DNA from: Bacteroidota bacterium
GTDB taxonomy: Bacteria > Bacteroidota > Bacteroidia > 2-12-FULL-35-15
Length of the DNA: 64,000 bases
Assembly (NCBI GenBank): GCA_017303895.1
Contig: JAFLBF010000002.1
Location: forward strand, 243,220 to 307,219
Direction: 5' to 3'
Under the pieces are notes generated by a model. It made no database searches and had not been told where the DNA came from. It was given only the letters and a program-made list of their open reading frames with translations. Numbering within the stretch: position 1 is the first letter of the stretch; every line of letters starts with the position of its first letter. A program made the translations under genes and the position numbers. This document shows positions 5,725 through 15,131 of this stretch, in pieces.

Positions 5725-8199
5725 TTAAAATTTAAAATTCCATGTTACAGAAGGGAGTATCGGGAACAGATAGATCTGTTTTGCTTTGATCTTTAATGTT
5801 CCATCGTATGCGCTTCCTTCATTCGCAAAATAAACGATGTATGGATTATGTCTGTTGTAAACATTGAATACACTGAAATTCCAGCTGGATTCATAATTCT
5901 TAAAGAATTTTTTAGGGATGTTCACTTCATCCGGATTGGTAATGCCTTTGCGTTCCATGATACGTGCTCTGCGTTTTTCAATTTTCTTTGTTCTATCCGG
6001 TGTAAGTGTAGCTGAAATATCGAGGCGGTGATAAGCCGGCATACGGAAGCTGTTTCGTTCGCCATACTCCGTCACAAAATTTCCATCAATGAAATAGTAT
6101 GACTGAGGGATGGTGATGGCATTTCCTGTTCCATATACCCAAATAGCGGAGAATACCCATTTTTTACTCAGGTCATAACTCATTACGATCGATACATCAT
6201 GTCTGCGATCGTATTTTGCATAAAATTCTTTTCCTCTGTTCAGATCAGGGAATCTACGTTTGGTATAAGAAAGTGTATAGCCGATCCAACCATTGAATTT
6301 TCCAACTCTTTTCTTTAAGAATAATTCGATACCGTATGCTTGACCTGTTCCGAATACAAATTGATTGTCGGCATTATCATTAATACTTTCTCCAGGTAAG
6401 GCTCCATCTCTATATTCGATCTGGTTTTTCATGTCCTTATAATAAACCTCTACTGATCCTTCGTAGGCATTGTCGAAGAAGTTGCGGAAATATCCCAATG
6501 AATATTGCGATCCTTTTTGTGGCTGAACTAATTCAGAACTTGGCACCCAAATATCGGTTGGTAATGTAACAGCCGATAATGATGCAAGGTGAATGAACTG
6601 CAAGTTATAGGTGTACGATGCTTTGATCGATGATTTTGAATTTAATGTATAACGGGCATTGAAACGTGGTTCCAATCCGCCATAATCTTTTACTTTTTGG
6701 TTCGATGTATAATGGATCACATTGGTGGTTTGTCCGGTGATCGGATCTTTTACATAGCGGTCGAATGGACCAATTTGCATGAAATAAGAGTAACGTAATC
6801 CGGCATGGATCTTTAATTTATCTGTTACATCAAAATCATCCGATAAATAAATGGCCGCTTCATGCGCTTTTTGACGTTTCACCGGACCGAAATCGAATTC
6901 TGTTTCATCTTGCTTAGCTGATACACTGGTAGGAGTGAAGGTGTGGAACACATAGTTAACCCCAAATTTTATTTCATGACGGATCGTTGGGAAGTAACCA
7001 AAATCCACTTTCATATTCCAGTCTCTGATGCCGGAGAATAACTTAAATTCAAATCCGCTTTGTTGAGCACCAAATGTGAAATCATAATTACTGAAGATGG
7101 CAGAGGTATTCATAAATAGCTTATCGTTGAACAAGTGGTTCCATCTTAAAACACCTGTTCCATTTCCCCAGCCGATATCCAATTTAAATTGTGCTGGCTT
7201 GTCATTAAAGGTCATGATATCTCTTCCGAAGTATCCGCTTAAGAACAAGCGGTCTTTGTCCGACAAACGATAATTTACCTTGGCATTAAAATCATAAAAA
7301 TAAACTCCGGAGTTTTTAAGTGTTGATTCTGGTTTTGCAAATGGTCTCGCCAACACATCAATATATGTTCTTCTTCCGGATACAATAAAGGAGCCAGTAT
7401 CTTTTTTGATCGGTCCTTCAATCGTTAAACGCGATGAGATCAAACCAATACCACCTTGCGCATGATATTCTTTTGTATTTCCTTCTTTCATGGAAATATC
7501 GAGTACCGATGCTAGTCGTCCACCATACTGAGCTGGCATACCACCTTTGATAAGGTTGATACTTTTTACTGCATCGCCATTGAAAACCGAGAAAAAACCC
7601 ATTAAGTGAGCTGCATTGTAAACTACGGCTTCGTCCAACAGGATCAAGTTCTGATCAGGACCACCACCACGCACGTAAAAACCGGTGTTTCCATCACCAC
7701 TTGATTTCACACCCGGTAATAACTGTATTGTTTTTAATACGTCCACTTCTCCCAAAAAGGCAGGGATCTTTTTGATCTCTTCCATTTCCAGCTTTACTGT
7801 TCCAACATTTGAACTGGAAACATTCTTGTCGCTTTTTTCGGAACTTACTTCCACTTCTTTCGCATTGATCATGGACGGCTTTAACTCAACGTTGATGCGA
7901 AGATCCTTGTCAAGAGTGATCTCTTTTTCATAGTTCTCGTAACCGATATAGGAAACGACCAGGTGATATTTTCCTTGCTCTACCGTGATTGAATAAAAGC
8001 CATACTGATTGGTATTTCCACCTTTGAGAAGTTCTTTTACATAAACATTGGCACCAATGCTATATTCTCCATTTGAACCATCCTTTACATATCCGCTGAT
8101 CGTAAATTTTTGTTTATCCTGTGCCGATGCCTGATGGTTAAAAATTCCCATCGACAGAAGGAAGAAAATGATTTGTGCTACTCGTAGTTTTTTTAACAT
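5725..8199 (-). CDS. TonB-dependent outer-membrane receptor
   Basis: An 824-residue beta-barrel transporter. It has a signal peptide (residues 1-26, ending ASAQ), then a CarboxypepD_reg-like beta-sandwich (about 33-115; SGYVKDGSNGEYSIGANVYV). The plug domain follows (about 125-240), with KIPAFLGEVDVLKTIQLLPGV cut here as IPAFLGEVDV and LLPGV, then GFYVRGGGPDQNLILLDE. The rest is a 22-strand-type barrel ending in aromatic NFKF. It imports a ligand by TonB energy; no ligand can be named. It is followed by a DUF4249 lipoprotein gene, the common Bacteroidota pairing distinct from SusC/SusD. Confidence 0.93.
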   Translation of the reverse strand: MLKKLRVAQIIFFLLSMGIFNHQASAQDKQKFTISGYVKDGSNGEYSIGANVYVKELLKGGNTNQYGFYSITVEQGKYHLVVSYIGYENYEKEITLDKDLRINVELKPSMINAKEVEVSSEKSDKNVSSSNVGTVKLEMEEIKKIPAFLGEVDVLKTIQLLPGVKSSGDGNTGFYVRGGGPDQNLILLDEAVVYNAAHLMGFFSVFNGDAVKSINLIKGGMPAQYGGRLASVLDISMKEGNTKEYHAQGGIGLISSRLTIEGPIKKDTGSFIVSGRRTYIDVLARPFAKPESTLKNSGVYFYDFNAKVNYRLSDKDRLFLSGYFGRDIMTFNDKPAQFKLDIGWGNGTGVLRWNHLFNDKLFMNTSAIFSNYDFTFGAQQSGFEFKLFSGIRDWNMKVDFGYFPTIRHEIKFGVNYVFHTFTPTSVSAKQDETEFDFGPVKRQKAHEAAIYLSDDFDVTDKLKIHAGLRYSYFMQIGPFDRYVKDPITGQTTNVIHYTSNQKVKDYGGLEPRFNARYTLNSKSSIKASYTYNLQFIHLASLSAVTLPTDIWVPSSELVQPQKGSQYSLGYFRNFFDNAYEGSVEVYYKDMKNQIEYRDGALPGESINDNADNQFVFGTGQAYGIELFLKKRVGKFNGWIGYTLSYTKRRFPDLNRGKEFYAKYDRRHDVSIVMSYDLSKKWVFSAIWVYGTGNAITIPQSYYFIDGNFVTEYGERNSFRMPAYHRLDISATLTPDRTKKIEKRRARIMERKGITNPDEVNIPKKFFKNYESSWNFSVFNVYNRHNPYIVYFANEGSAYDGTLKIKAKQIYLFPILPSVTWNFKF

Positions 8200-8334
8200 T
8201 ATGGTAAAATATTTTAAAGCAGTATATATACTACAAAATCGAAGTTTTATTGTTCAAAAATTTTGCAGCGCAAAGCTATGGAAACATTTTTTCAAAAAAA
8301 AGTTTCCATGGGTATTATTTTGTATATTTGTTTG

Positions 8335-8694
8335 ATGGTCACAAAAGCCTGCCATATTATCCGTTTGCTTAGCCTTGCATTATTGTTGGTTGTTGCTTCT
8401 TATTTTAAAGCGCCTACAGCAGTTATGGAAGGTGTTGAGGATTATCCTGTTCAGACTCCTGTTGTGAAATCAATAGCTGGTCTGGAGTTGAAAGTTATTT
8501 TGGAATCTGTAATGGAGATCGGAAATGTGAATCCTTCATTTAGAATAGGCTCGGTGATCAAAAAAGAGGGTTGGAGTACTTTTTATGACCTTTCACCAGG
8601 TGCTGAACGGCAGTTGTTTTCAGGAAAAACTGTTTTTTCTTCTTTTCATCATCACACTCCATTGTACATTTCTTACAGGAAGATTCTTATATAG
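8335..8694 (+). CDS. Small secreted or membrane protein, unrecognised
   Basis: 119 residues from the ATG at 8335. The N-terminus MVTKACHIIRLLSLALLLVVAS looks like a signal peptide or a single membrane segment. The remainder is short and ends FSSFHHHTPLYISYRKILI. In-frame earlier starts exist (TTG 8263, ATG 8278, ATG 8308), so the start is uncertain. A TATATTTG at 8323-8330 overlaps the region and is probably fortuitous. No family is recognised. It is divergent from the TonB receptor and could be a lineage-specific secreted peptide or a spurious frame. Confidence 0.45.
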   Translation: MVTKACHIIRLLSLALLLVVASYFKAPTAVMEGVEDYPVQTPVVKSIAGLELKVILESVMEIGNVNPSFRIGSVIKKEGWSTFYDLSPGAERQLFSGKTVFSSFHHHTPLYISYRKILI

Positions 8695-8823
8695 ATCTTA
8701 TGAATGAACAGTTTCGCTTATTTCTTGTTTATACCTTGTTTTAGTATAATTCCTCTGAAAAAGCGCAAAAGCATATGTATTATGCATTTAATCCATATTC
8801 ATGTTTGATCAAAATATATTAGA

Positions 8824-9795
8824 ATGAATCCAATATTTCAACAGATTATTTTAAATAATGCGAGAAGGAGTAAGTCAAAGAATGCAGATTCCTTGAACAA
8901 TTATGATCTAGCAAAAGAGTTTTATAAATTGAAGATCACTTTCATGCATACATTGAAAGGGATCCTTCTGATCTCCATTGGTGTACTATCTGCCGGATTT
9001 GGTCTGGAAAGTTTTTTATTGCCCAACTCATTTATTGATGGCGGTGTTACCGGTATTTCGCTCTTAACATCAGAGGTCACAGGTTGGCCCTTACCTTTGT
9101 TGATCGTATTGATCAATTTGCCTTTCATTGTGTTGGGTTATAGGCAGATGGGCAGTGTTTTTGCAATAAAAAGCATTTTAGCGATCGCAGGTTTAGCTTT
9201 AGCTATTACATTTGTAAATTATCCGGTGATCACTTCCGATAAATTACTGGTTTCGGTTTTCGGAGGTTTTTTTCTGGGAGCGGGCATCGGTTTTGCGGTT
9301 AGAGGGGGAGCTGTTTTGGATGGAACAGAAGTGTTGGCGATCTATCTGACCAAAAAAACAGGAATGACAATGGGGGATATTATTTTGATATTCAACATTC
9401 TTATTTTTTCAGTGGCAGCTTATTTATTGTCGATTGAAGTAGCATTGTATTCGATCTTGACGTATATGTCGGCTGCTAAGACAGTTGACTTTGTGGTGGA
9501 AGGTGTAGAGGAATATATTGGTGTAACAGTCATCTCCACGCATAGTGAAGAGATCCGTTTAATGATCACCGAAAAAATGGGTAGAGGTGTTACTATCTAC
9601 TCCGGTAAAAGAGGATACGGCAAACGAGGCGATAATTTGAACGATATTGATGTGGTGTATTCAGTGATCACGCGATTAGAAATAGGAAAGATACAAGCCG
9701 AGATCGAAAAGATAGATCCGAATGCATTCATTGTGATGAATAGTGTAAAAGATACAAAAGGCGGAATGATCAAAAAGCGTCCGTTAAATCATTAA
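8824..9795 (+). CDS. YitT family membrane protein
   Basis: A 323-residue integral membrane protein of the YitT/DUF161 family with a C-terminal DUF2179 domain. About five to six membrane segments span residues 40-215 (GILLISIGVLSAGFGLESF; VFGGFFLGAGIGFAVRGGAVLDGTE is the family hallmark). DUF2179 covers about 225-310 (GVTVISTHSEEIRLMITEKMGRGVTIYSG cut here to ITEKMGRGVTIYSGKRGYGK). The function is unresolved. The N-terminal 38 residues are unusually hydrophilic, and the ATG at 8944 (MHTLKG) is an alternative start. It lies 12 bases upstream of the RND exporter gene, so probably in one operon. Confidence 0.87.
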   Translation: MNPIFQQIILNNARRSKSKNADSLNNYDLAKEFYKLKITFMHTLKGILLISIGVLSAGFGLESFLLPNSFIDGGVTGISLLTSEVTGWPLPLLIVLINLPFIVLGYRQMGSVFAIKSILAIAGLALAITFVNYPVITSDKLLVSVFGGFFLGAGIGFAVRGGAVLDGTEVLAIYLTKKTGMTMGDIILIFNILIFSVAAYLLSIEVALYSILTYMSAAKTVDFVVEGVEEYIGVTVISTHSEEIRLMITEKMGRGVTIYSGKRGYGKRGDNLNDIDVVYSVITRLEIGKIQAEIEKIDPNAFIVMNSVKDTKGGMIKKRPLNH

Positions 9796-9807
9796 GAAGA
9801 AGATATT

Positions 9808-12162
9808 ATGTGGAAAACGATTGCGAGTATTATTATTAGAAGGAAGATCAGCTTATTGATTGGTGTTCTTGTCATTACTGGATTTATGATTTTTCAAACA
9901 TCAAAGATCACCTTGTCATACGATTTTGCCAGAATTTTGCCGGATGATGATTCTACCTACATGAACTACATGGAGTTCAAGAAGAAGTTTGGTGAGGATG
10001 GTAATGTTATGGTGCTGGGCTTTTCAAGTGATCAGTTGTTCAACGAAAAATTATTTAACAACTGGAAAAAACTGGGAATGGAAGTAAAAGCCATTCATGG
10101 TATAAAAGATATCATGTCTGTTTCCAATCTTTATAACCTATATCGCAATGACAGTTTAAATAAATTTGATTTTAATCCGATTACTCCTGCTATTCATTAT
10201 TCGCAAACCGAATTGGATACGATCAAAAAAGTGATCCATGATCTTCCGTTTTATGAAGGACTCGTATTCAATAAAGAGACCGGTGCTACATTGATGGCCA
10301 TCACCTTTGATAGTAAGGATCTAAATAGTGTCAACCGCATCAGCATCGTGAAAAGTATCATGATGGCAGCATCTGTTTTTGAAAAAGAGAACAATGTAAA
10401 AGTGCATTACTCCGGTATGCCTTACATCCGCACGCATATCATGCAAAAGGTGTCGGGTGAGATGGGTTTGTTTATGGCCTTAGCCGTTATTGTTACTGCT
10501 ATTATCTTGTGGATCTTCTTCCGTACGTTCTCATCGGTGATCATTTCATTGATCGTTGCGGGAGTGGGCGTGTTATGGTCGCTGGGTGTTATGCAGCTCT
10601 TTGGATACAAGATCACGATCCTTTCCGGATTGATCCCGCCACTTATTATTGTTATTGGTATTCCTAATTGCGTATTCCTCATTAATAAATACCACGCAGA
10701 ATATGTGATCCATAAGAATAAAGTAAAAGCACTCACGCGCATGCTGATGATCATGGGTGTTACATTGATCCTTGCGAACGTAACGACTGCGATCGGGTTT
10801 GGTGTATTGTATTATACAAACAGTCCGATGTTGGTTGAATTTGGTGTAGTAGCGGCTATTGGTGTTATGCTTACATTCTTTGTAAGTATGATCATTGTTC
10901 CTGTTATTCTGTTTTATCTTCCTGTTCCTAAAGAAAAACATACCAACCACCTCGATGCGAAACGGATCAATAAATTATTGATCAAGATCGATGAGTTGGT
11001 GCAGCATAAACGTATGCAGATCTACGTTGCTGTTACCATCATAACACTTATTGGTTTTTGGGGAATGACAAAAATGAATGTGTTGGGGTATGTGGTGGAC
11101 GATCTTCCGAAGAATGATCCGGTATATGAAGATCTTCACTTTTTTGAAAAAAACTTTAAAGGTGTTTTACCTTTTGAGATCATAATCGATACACGAAAAG
11201 AGGATGGTATCTCCGCGAATAACGGTGCAATTCTTTATAAGATCAATTCCTTGCAGAAAATATTTGCTTCCCGTCCTGAATTTTCAGAACCCCTGTCAAT
11301 TGCTGAAGGAATAAAATTTTCATATCAGGCCTATCGTGGCGGGAAATCGAAGTATTATAAAGTACCGGGTGCATCCGATCTGAAATCATTGTCGGAGTTT
11401 TCGGGAACATTGAGCGGACAAGGAAATAGATTGAAGTTTTTTATTGATAGCACCAAACGCTATACACGTATCAGTTTCCAAATGGCCGATGTGGGTTCTG
11501 TCCGCATCAAAGAATTGGTAAATGAATTAAAACCAAAGATCGATAGCATTTTTCCGGTATCAGAATATGATCTGAAACTGACTGGACATAGTTTGGTTTT
11601 CTTAAAATCGAACGATTATTTATTAAAGAATCTATATGAGAGTTTAGCCATTGAGATTATTTTGGAAACATTGGTAGCCTTACTTTTGTTCCGTTCGTTG
11701 CGTATAATTATCCTATCCAAGATCCCTGTTTTAATACCATTGGTGATCACAGCAGGTGTAATGGGTTTTATGGGCATCAATTTTAAACCAACAACCATTT
11801 TGATCTTTAGTATTGCTTTTGGTATTTCCTCCGATGGAACCATTTATTTCCTTACCCGTTATCGTCAGGAGTTGAAAGTGCCCGGAAGAACTGTACCGCA
11901 AGCTATATCCAATACCATTCGTGAAACAGGCTTGAGTATGATCTATACTACGATCATCTTATTCAGTGGATTTGCCATTTTTGCTGCTTCCAGCTTTGGA
12001 GGAACAGTTGCTATGGGTATTCTTGTTTCATTAACCTTGTTGATCGCTATGTGTACCAACCTGGTTTTATTGCCTGCGATCTTGTTGTCCATCAACAACC
12101 GTAAAATGAAGAAAGAAGTGTTGCAACAACCGATCATCGATATTTCCGAAGAACAGGAATAG
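9808..12162 (+). CDS. RND/MMPL family transporter
   Basis: A 784-residue inner-membrane transporter of the HAE3/MMPL (Patched-like) RND group. It has an N-terminal membrane helix (IASIIIRRKISLLIGVLVI), a first periplasmic domain (about 35-215), five membrane segments (about 215-375, including GLIPPLIIVIGIPNCVF), a second periplasmic domain (about 410-620) and a second membrane bundle (about 625-765). That bundle carries the duplicated signature FSIAFGISSDGTIYFLTRYR. The duplication is typical of RND proteins, and this type usually acts without a tripartite outer-membrane channel. The cargo is unknown; lipids or hopanoid-like molecules are common for the group. No membrane-fusion protein gene is adjacent. 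Confidence 0.9.
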   Translation: MWKTIASIIIRRKISLLIGVLVITGFMIFQTSKITLSYDFARILPDDDSTYMNYMEFKKKFGEDGNVMVLGFSSDQLFNEKLFNNWKKLGMEVKAIHGIKDIMSVSNLYNLYRNDSLNKFDFNPITPAIHYSQTELDTIKKVIHDLPFYEGLVFNKETGATLMAITFDSKDLNSVNRISIVKSIMMAASVFEKENNVKVHYSGMPYIRTHIMQKVSGEMGLFMALAVIVTAIILWIFFRTFSSVIISLIVAGVGVLWSLGVMQLFGYKITILSGLIPPLIIVIGIPNCVFLINKYHAEYVIHKNKVKALTRMLMIMGVTLILANVTTAIGFGVLYYTNSPMLVEFGVVAAIGVMLTFFVSMIIVPVILFYLPVPKEKHTNHLDAKRINKLLIKIDELVQHKRMQIYVAVTIITLIGFWGMTKMNVLGYVVDDLPKNDPVYEDLHFFEKNFKGVLPFEIIIDTRKEDGISANNGAILYKINSLQKIFASRPEFSEPLSIAEGIKFSYQAYRGGKSKYYKVPGASDLKSLSEFSGTLSGQGNRLKFFIDSTKRYTRISFQMADVGSVRIKELVNELKPKIDSIFPVSEYDLKLTGHSLVFLKSNDYLLKNLYESLAIEIILETLVALLLFRSLRIIILSKIPVLIPLVITAGVMGFMGINFKPTTILIFSIAFGISSDGTIYFLTRYRQELKVPGRTVPQAISNTIRETGLSMIYTTIILFSGFAIFAASSFGGTVAMGILVSLTLLIAMCTNLVLLPAILLSINNRKMKKEVLQQPIIDISEEQE

Positions 12163-12202
12163 TTCTGTTTTCAGCTCTGTTAATTCCAATCAAAACTAAT
12201 CG

Positions 12203-12210
12203 TATATTTG
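12203..12210 (+). promoter_or_regulatory. Putative -7 box of the USP-antiporter operon
   Basis: TATATTTG matches TAnnTTTG exactly, 27 bases before the ATG at 12238. It sits in the 75-base gap after the exporter gene, suggesting that a separate transcript starts here. Confidence 0.45.
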
Positions 12211-12237
12211 GTCTGGAAACTAATTTAGTTGTTGTAA

Positions 12238-13122
12238 ATGGATTTAAGCAAATTAAAAAGACGACCTTCTTACCCGTTTGAAACCATTGCTGTTGCAATA
12301 TCGTTTTCGGATCGTTGTCAGAATATATTGGTAGAGGCCAAGCGCATGAGTGATGTTTGCAATTCAGCGCTGGTATTGATGCATATTGGTGATAAAACCC
12401 AAGAGAAAGAAAAAGAGCTGGATCGAATGATCACTGAAGTGGGGATTGATGAAAATAAATGCCGTGTGATCTTCATGGATGGTGAGCCGGTTGATACCAT
12501 TCTTAAACTTTGCAAGCTGAACATTGTGGATCTATTGATCCTTGGAGCATTGCAAAAAGAGAACATCTTTAAATTTTATTTAGGATCGATCGCACGTAGC
12601 ATCAGCCGGAAAGCAAAATGTTCGGTGTTATTGCTAACTAATCCTTCTGCAGAACCTCATAAATTCAAGAAGATCATTGTAAATGGTGTGGAGAATCCTA
12701 AAACGATCCACACGATCAACACCGCACTTTATTTAGCAAAGAATTTAAATGTAAAAGAACTGACTATTGTTAATGAAGTGGATGTGCCGGGATTAGCTAT
12801 GGCTATTGCTGATGATAGTACGGCTCCCGAAGCAAAAGAGATCAAGAAGAATTTGACAATAGAAGTAGAAGAGGTGTTGCAAACGGTGATCGATAAATGC
12901 GATGCCGGTGATATTGAAGTAAAAGAAAAGATCATAAAAGGGAAACCGGGATATGCTATCAGTAAATTTTCAAGAGATCGAAAAGCCGACCTCTTGGTTG
13001 TGAATTCACCCGATACTCAGCTAAACGTTTTTGATAGGATATTTACACATGATATTGAGTTTATTTTAGCGGATCTTCCAACTAATTTATTAATTGTGCA
13101 CTCACGCGTATCTGCTGATTAA
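12238..13122 (+). CDS. Universal stress protein, two domains
   Basis: A 294-residue cytoplasmic protein with two tandem Usp domains. Domain one covers about 12-143 and shows the ATP-loop-like LILGALQKENIFKFYLGSIARSISRKAKCSVLLL (cut as LGALQKENIF and GSIARSISRKAKCSVLLL). Domain two covers about 150-290 and ends LLVVNSPDTQLN...LPTNLLIVHS, with a degenerate nucleotide loop. Such proteins sense adenine nucleotides or bind transport partners. Its stop codon overlaps the start of the antiporter gene (TAATG at 13120), giving tight translational coupling. It is therefore likely a regulator of that antiporter. Confidence 0.88.
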   Translation: MDLSKLKRRPSYPFETIAVAISFSDRCQNILVEAKRMSDVCNSALVLMHIGDKTQEKEKELDRMITEVGIDENKCRVIFMDGEPVDTILKLCKLNIVDLLILGALQKENIFKFYLGSIARSISRKAKCSVLLLTNPSAEPHKFKKIIVNGVENPKTIHTINTALYLAKNLNVKELTIVNEVDVPGLAMAIADDSTAPEAKEIKKNLTIEVEEVLQTVIDKCDAGDIEVKEKIIKGKPGYAISKFSRDRKADLLVVNSPDTQLNVFDRIFTHDIEFILADLPTNLLIVHSRVSAD

Positions 13123-14354
13123 TGGTAAAACTTGCTCATAACGAATTAATAGTATTGCTGCTTTCAATTAGTAGCATGCTTATTATTTCGCGCATATTTG
13201 CGGAGATCGGAAAGAAGTTCAAACTTCCGGTAGTTATGGGAGAGTTGATCGTGGGGATCATTCTTGGTCCTACTGTTTTGGGGATGATCTTTCCGGAAGT
13301 GTTTCAATATTTATTTCCCCGGACAGGTAATATCCCAATTGCTTTAGACGGTATATTTAGTTTATCGGTGATCATGCTTTTGTTTGTTGCCGGTATGGAA
13401 GTTCAACTTCCATTGGTTTTAAAGCAAGGAAAGGTGGCTGTGTATACCAGTTTGTTTAGTATGGTCATCCCTTTTTTTACAGGTTTTGCCATTGCCTGGT
13501 TTTTCCCAGAAATATTCTCCATTCCCAACGAACATGATGCTAAGCTTCTTTTTGCTCTTTTCTTTGGTACTGCACTCTCTATTTCTGCATTGCCGGTAAT
13601 TGCCAGAATATTAATGGATATGAACCTGTTTCAAACGAATATAGGAATGGTGATCATTGCTTCAGCCATGTTTAATGACCTTATCGGATGGTTGATATTT
13701 TCATTGGTGTTGAGTTTGACAAATGAAGGGTCAGAACACATGAGTTTGTGGTACACCGTTGCTTATATTATTGGTTTTGGCTTGTTTATGTTAACGATCG
13801 GGAAAAAGATCATTGATAAAACACTTCCCTGGATGCAAACGAAATTATCTTGGCCAGGAGGAGTGTTATCTATCTCTTTAGGTATATGTTTATTGTCTGC
13901 AGCTTTTACCGAGAGTATAAATATTCATGCCATTTTAGGTGCCTTTATTGCTGGTATTGCATTTGGTGATAGTGTTCATTTGAAAGAGCAAGCACGTGAG
14001 ATCATCCATCAATTCATTACTAATTTCTTTGCTCCTTTGTTTTTTGTTTCCATTGGCTTGAAAGTTAATTTCATAGAAAACTTTGATGCTACTATCGTGA
14101 TCATTGTTGTTGTCTTGGCATTTATTGGAAAAGTTGTTGGAGCCAGTATTGGTGCCCGGTTAGGTGGAATGAGTAAAAATCATTCTTTGGCTGTTGGTTT
14201 TGGTATGAACGCGCGAGGCGCGATGGAAATTATTTTAGGGACATTGGCATTAAATGCAGGATTGATCTCTAAACCGATATTCGTTGCGCTGGTGATAATG
14301 GCGTTGTTGACCAGCTTAACAAGCGGTCCACTTATGAGAAAATTTATTGATTAA
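13122..14354 (+). CDS. Cation:proton antiporter, CPA2 family
   Basis: A 410-residue inner-membrane protein with about 12-13 helices. It carries the CPA2 hallmarks PVVMGELIVGIILGPTVLG (about 35-53), the ion-binding core ALFFGTALSISALPVIARIL with MFNDLIGW (about 143-190), and IHAILGAFIAGIAFGDSV (about 268-285). It ends after the last helix and lacks the TrkA_N/TrkA_C domains of full KefB/C proteins. Na+ or K+ exchange for H+ is expected; the ion specificity is not readable. It is coupled to the upstream universal stress protein by a one-base overlap. Its stop lies only 6 bases from that of the convergent gene. Confidence 0.92.
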   Translation: MVKLAHNELIVLLLSISSMLIISRIFAEIGKKFKLPVVMGELIVGIILGPTVLGMIFPEVFQYLFPRTGNIPIALDGIFSLSVIMLLFVAGMEVQLPLVLKQGKVAVYTSLFSMVIPFFTGFAIAWFFPEIFSIPNEHDAKLLFALFFGTALSISALPVIARILMDMNLFQTNIGMVIIASAMFNDLIGWLIFSLVLSLTNEGSEHMSLWYTVAYIIGFGLFMLTIGKKIIDKTLPWMQTKLSWPGGVLSISLGICLLSAAFTESINIHAILGAFIAGIAFGDSVHLKEQAREIIHQFITNFFAPLFFVSIGLKVNFIENFDATIVIIVVVLAFIGKVVGASIGARLGGMSKNHSLAVGFGMNARGAMEIILGTLALNAGLISKPIFVALVIMALLTSLTSGPLMRKFID

Positions 14355-14360
14355 AAACGC

Positions 14361-15083
14361 TTAGTCCCAACCCGATGCAAGTACATCCACCAAATGCATC
14401 ATCTTAATGTTTTTCCCTTGCTTTTTTGCGTAACCATCCATGTGCATCAGGCAGGAAACATCTGTTGATATAACATATTCTGCTCCTGTTTCAATGGCGT
14501 TGTTTACTTTCTGCTCACCCAGTCCAACAGCAATAGGTTCAAATTTTACAGAAAAACTTCCTCCAAATCCGCAGCATGTTTCGGTGTCTTTCATTTCACG
14601 TAATTCTAAACCTCTCACTTTTTCAAGCAAAACCCTCGGCTCACGCTTTACTCCATATTCACGCAAGGCTGCGCAAGAGTCATGGTAGGTAGCTACACCA
14701 TCCAAACGAGCTCCCAGGTCTGTGATCTTTAAAATGTTTACTAAAAAGTCGGAAAGTTCGAACATGTTTTTTTGTATCTGTTTGTACTCATTGTGTAAAA
14801 CAGAATTGTGAAACATTTCGGGATAATAATTTTTTACAAATCCGGCACATGATGCCGATGGTGTTACAATATAGCGGTCGTTTTGAAATTCACGAATGAA
14901 TTTTTCTCCTACCTCTTTGCATTCGTCTCTATAACCGGCATTGAAAGCAGGTTGACCACAACAGGTTTGTTCGGGATTATAATTTACACCACAACCCACA
15001 CGCTCTAATATCTTAACCATATTAAGAGCAGTGTCGGGATATACTTGGTCTATAAAACAAGGAATAAATAGATCTACGATCAT
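14361..15083 (-). CDS. CCG-domain (Fe-S)-binding protein, LutA/YkgE type
   Basis: A 240-residue cytoplasmic protein with two cysteine-rich CCG domains. The first contains CFIDQVYP and TCCGQPAFNAGY (about 9-50); the second contains YHDSCAALREYG and TCCGFGGSFSVKF (about 130-178). These are the iron-sulfur ligands of the LutA/GlpC/HdrB family. LutA normally acts with LutB and LutC in lactate oxidation, but neither is in this window; the upstream MFS gene is the nearest candidate partner. The assignment to LutA is by similarity only. There is a 48-base gap to the upstream MFS gene on the same strand. Confidence 0.88.
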   Translation of the reverse strand: MIVDLFIPCFIDQVYPDTALNMVKILERVGCGVNYNPEQTCCGQPAFNAGYRDECKEVGEKFIREFQNDRYIVTPSASCAGFVKNYYPEMFHNSVLHNEYKQIQKNMFELSDFLVNILKITDLGARLDGVATYHDSCAALREYGVKREPRVLLEKVRGLELREMKDTETCCGFGGSFSVKFEPIAVGLGEQKVNNAIETGAEYVISTDVSCLMHMDGYAKKQGKNIKMMHLVDVLASGWD

Positions 15084-15131
15084 GTCAGCTTTTTCTTATA
15101 GCTACGAAATTACGAAATATTGTTTTTTCGG

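Noticed and set aside
8323..8330. TATATTTG as promoter for the small orphan
   Set aside because: It is only 4 bases before the chosen ATG and would start the transcript inside the start codon; chance matches are frequent in AT-rich DNA.
10573..10950. Long minus-strand frame inside the RND transporter gene
   Set aside because: It is antisense to conserved membrane helices of a clear protein family and has shifted composition (Asn/His/Tyr-rich).
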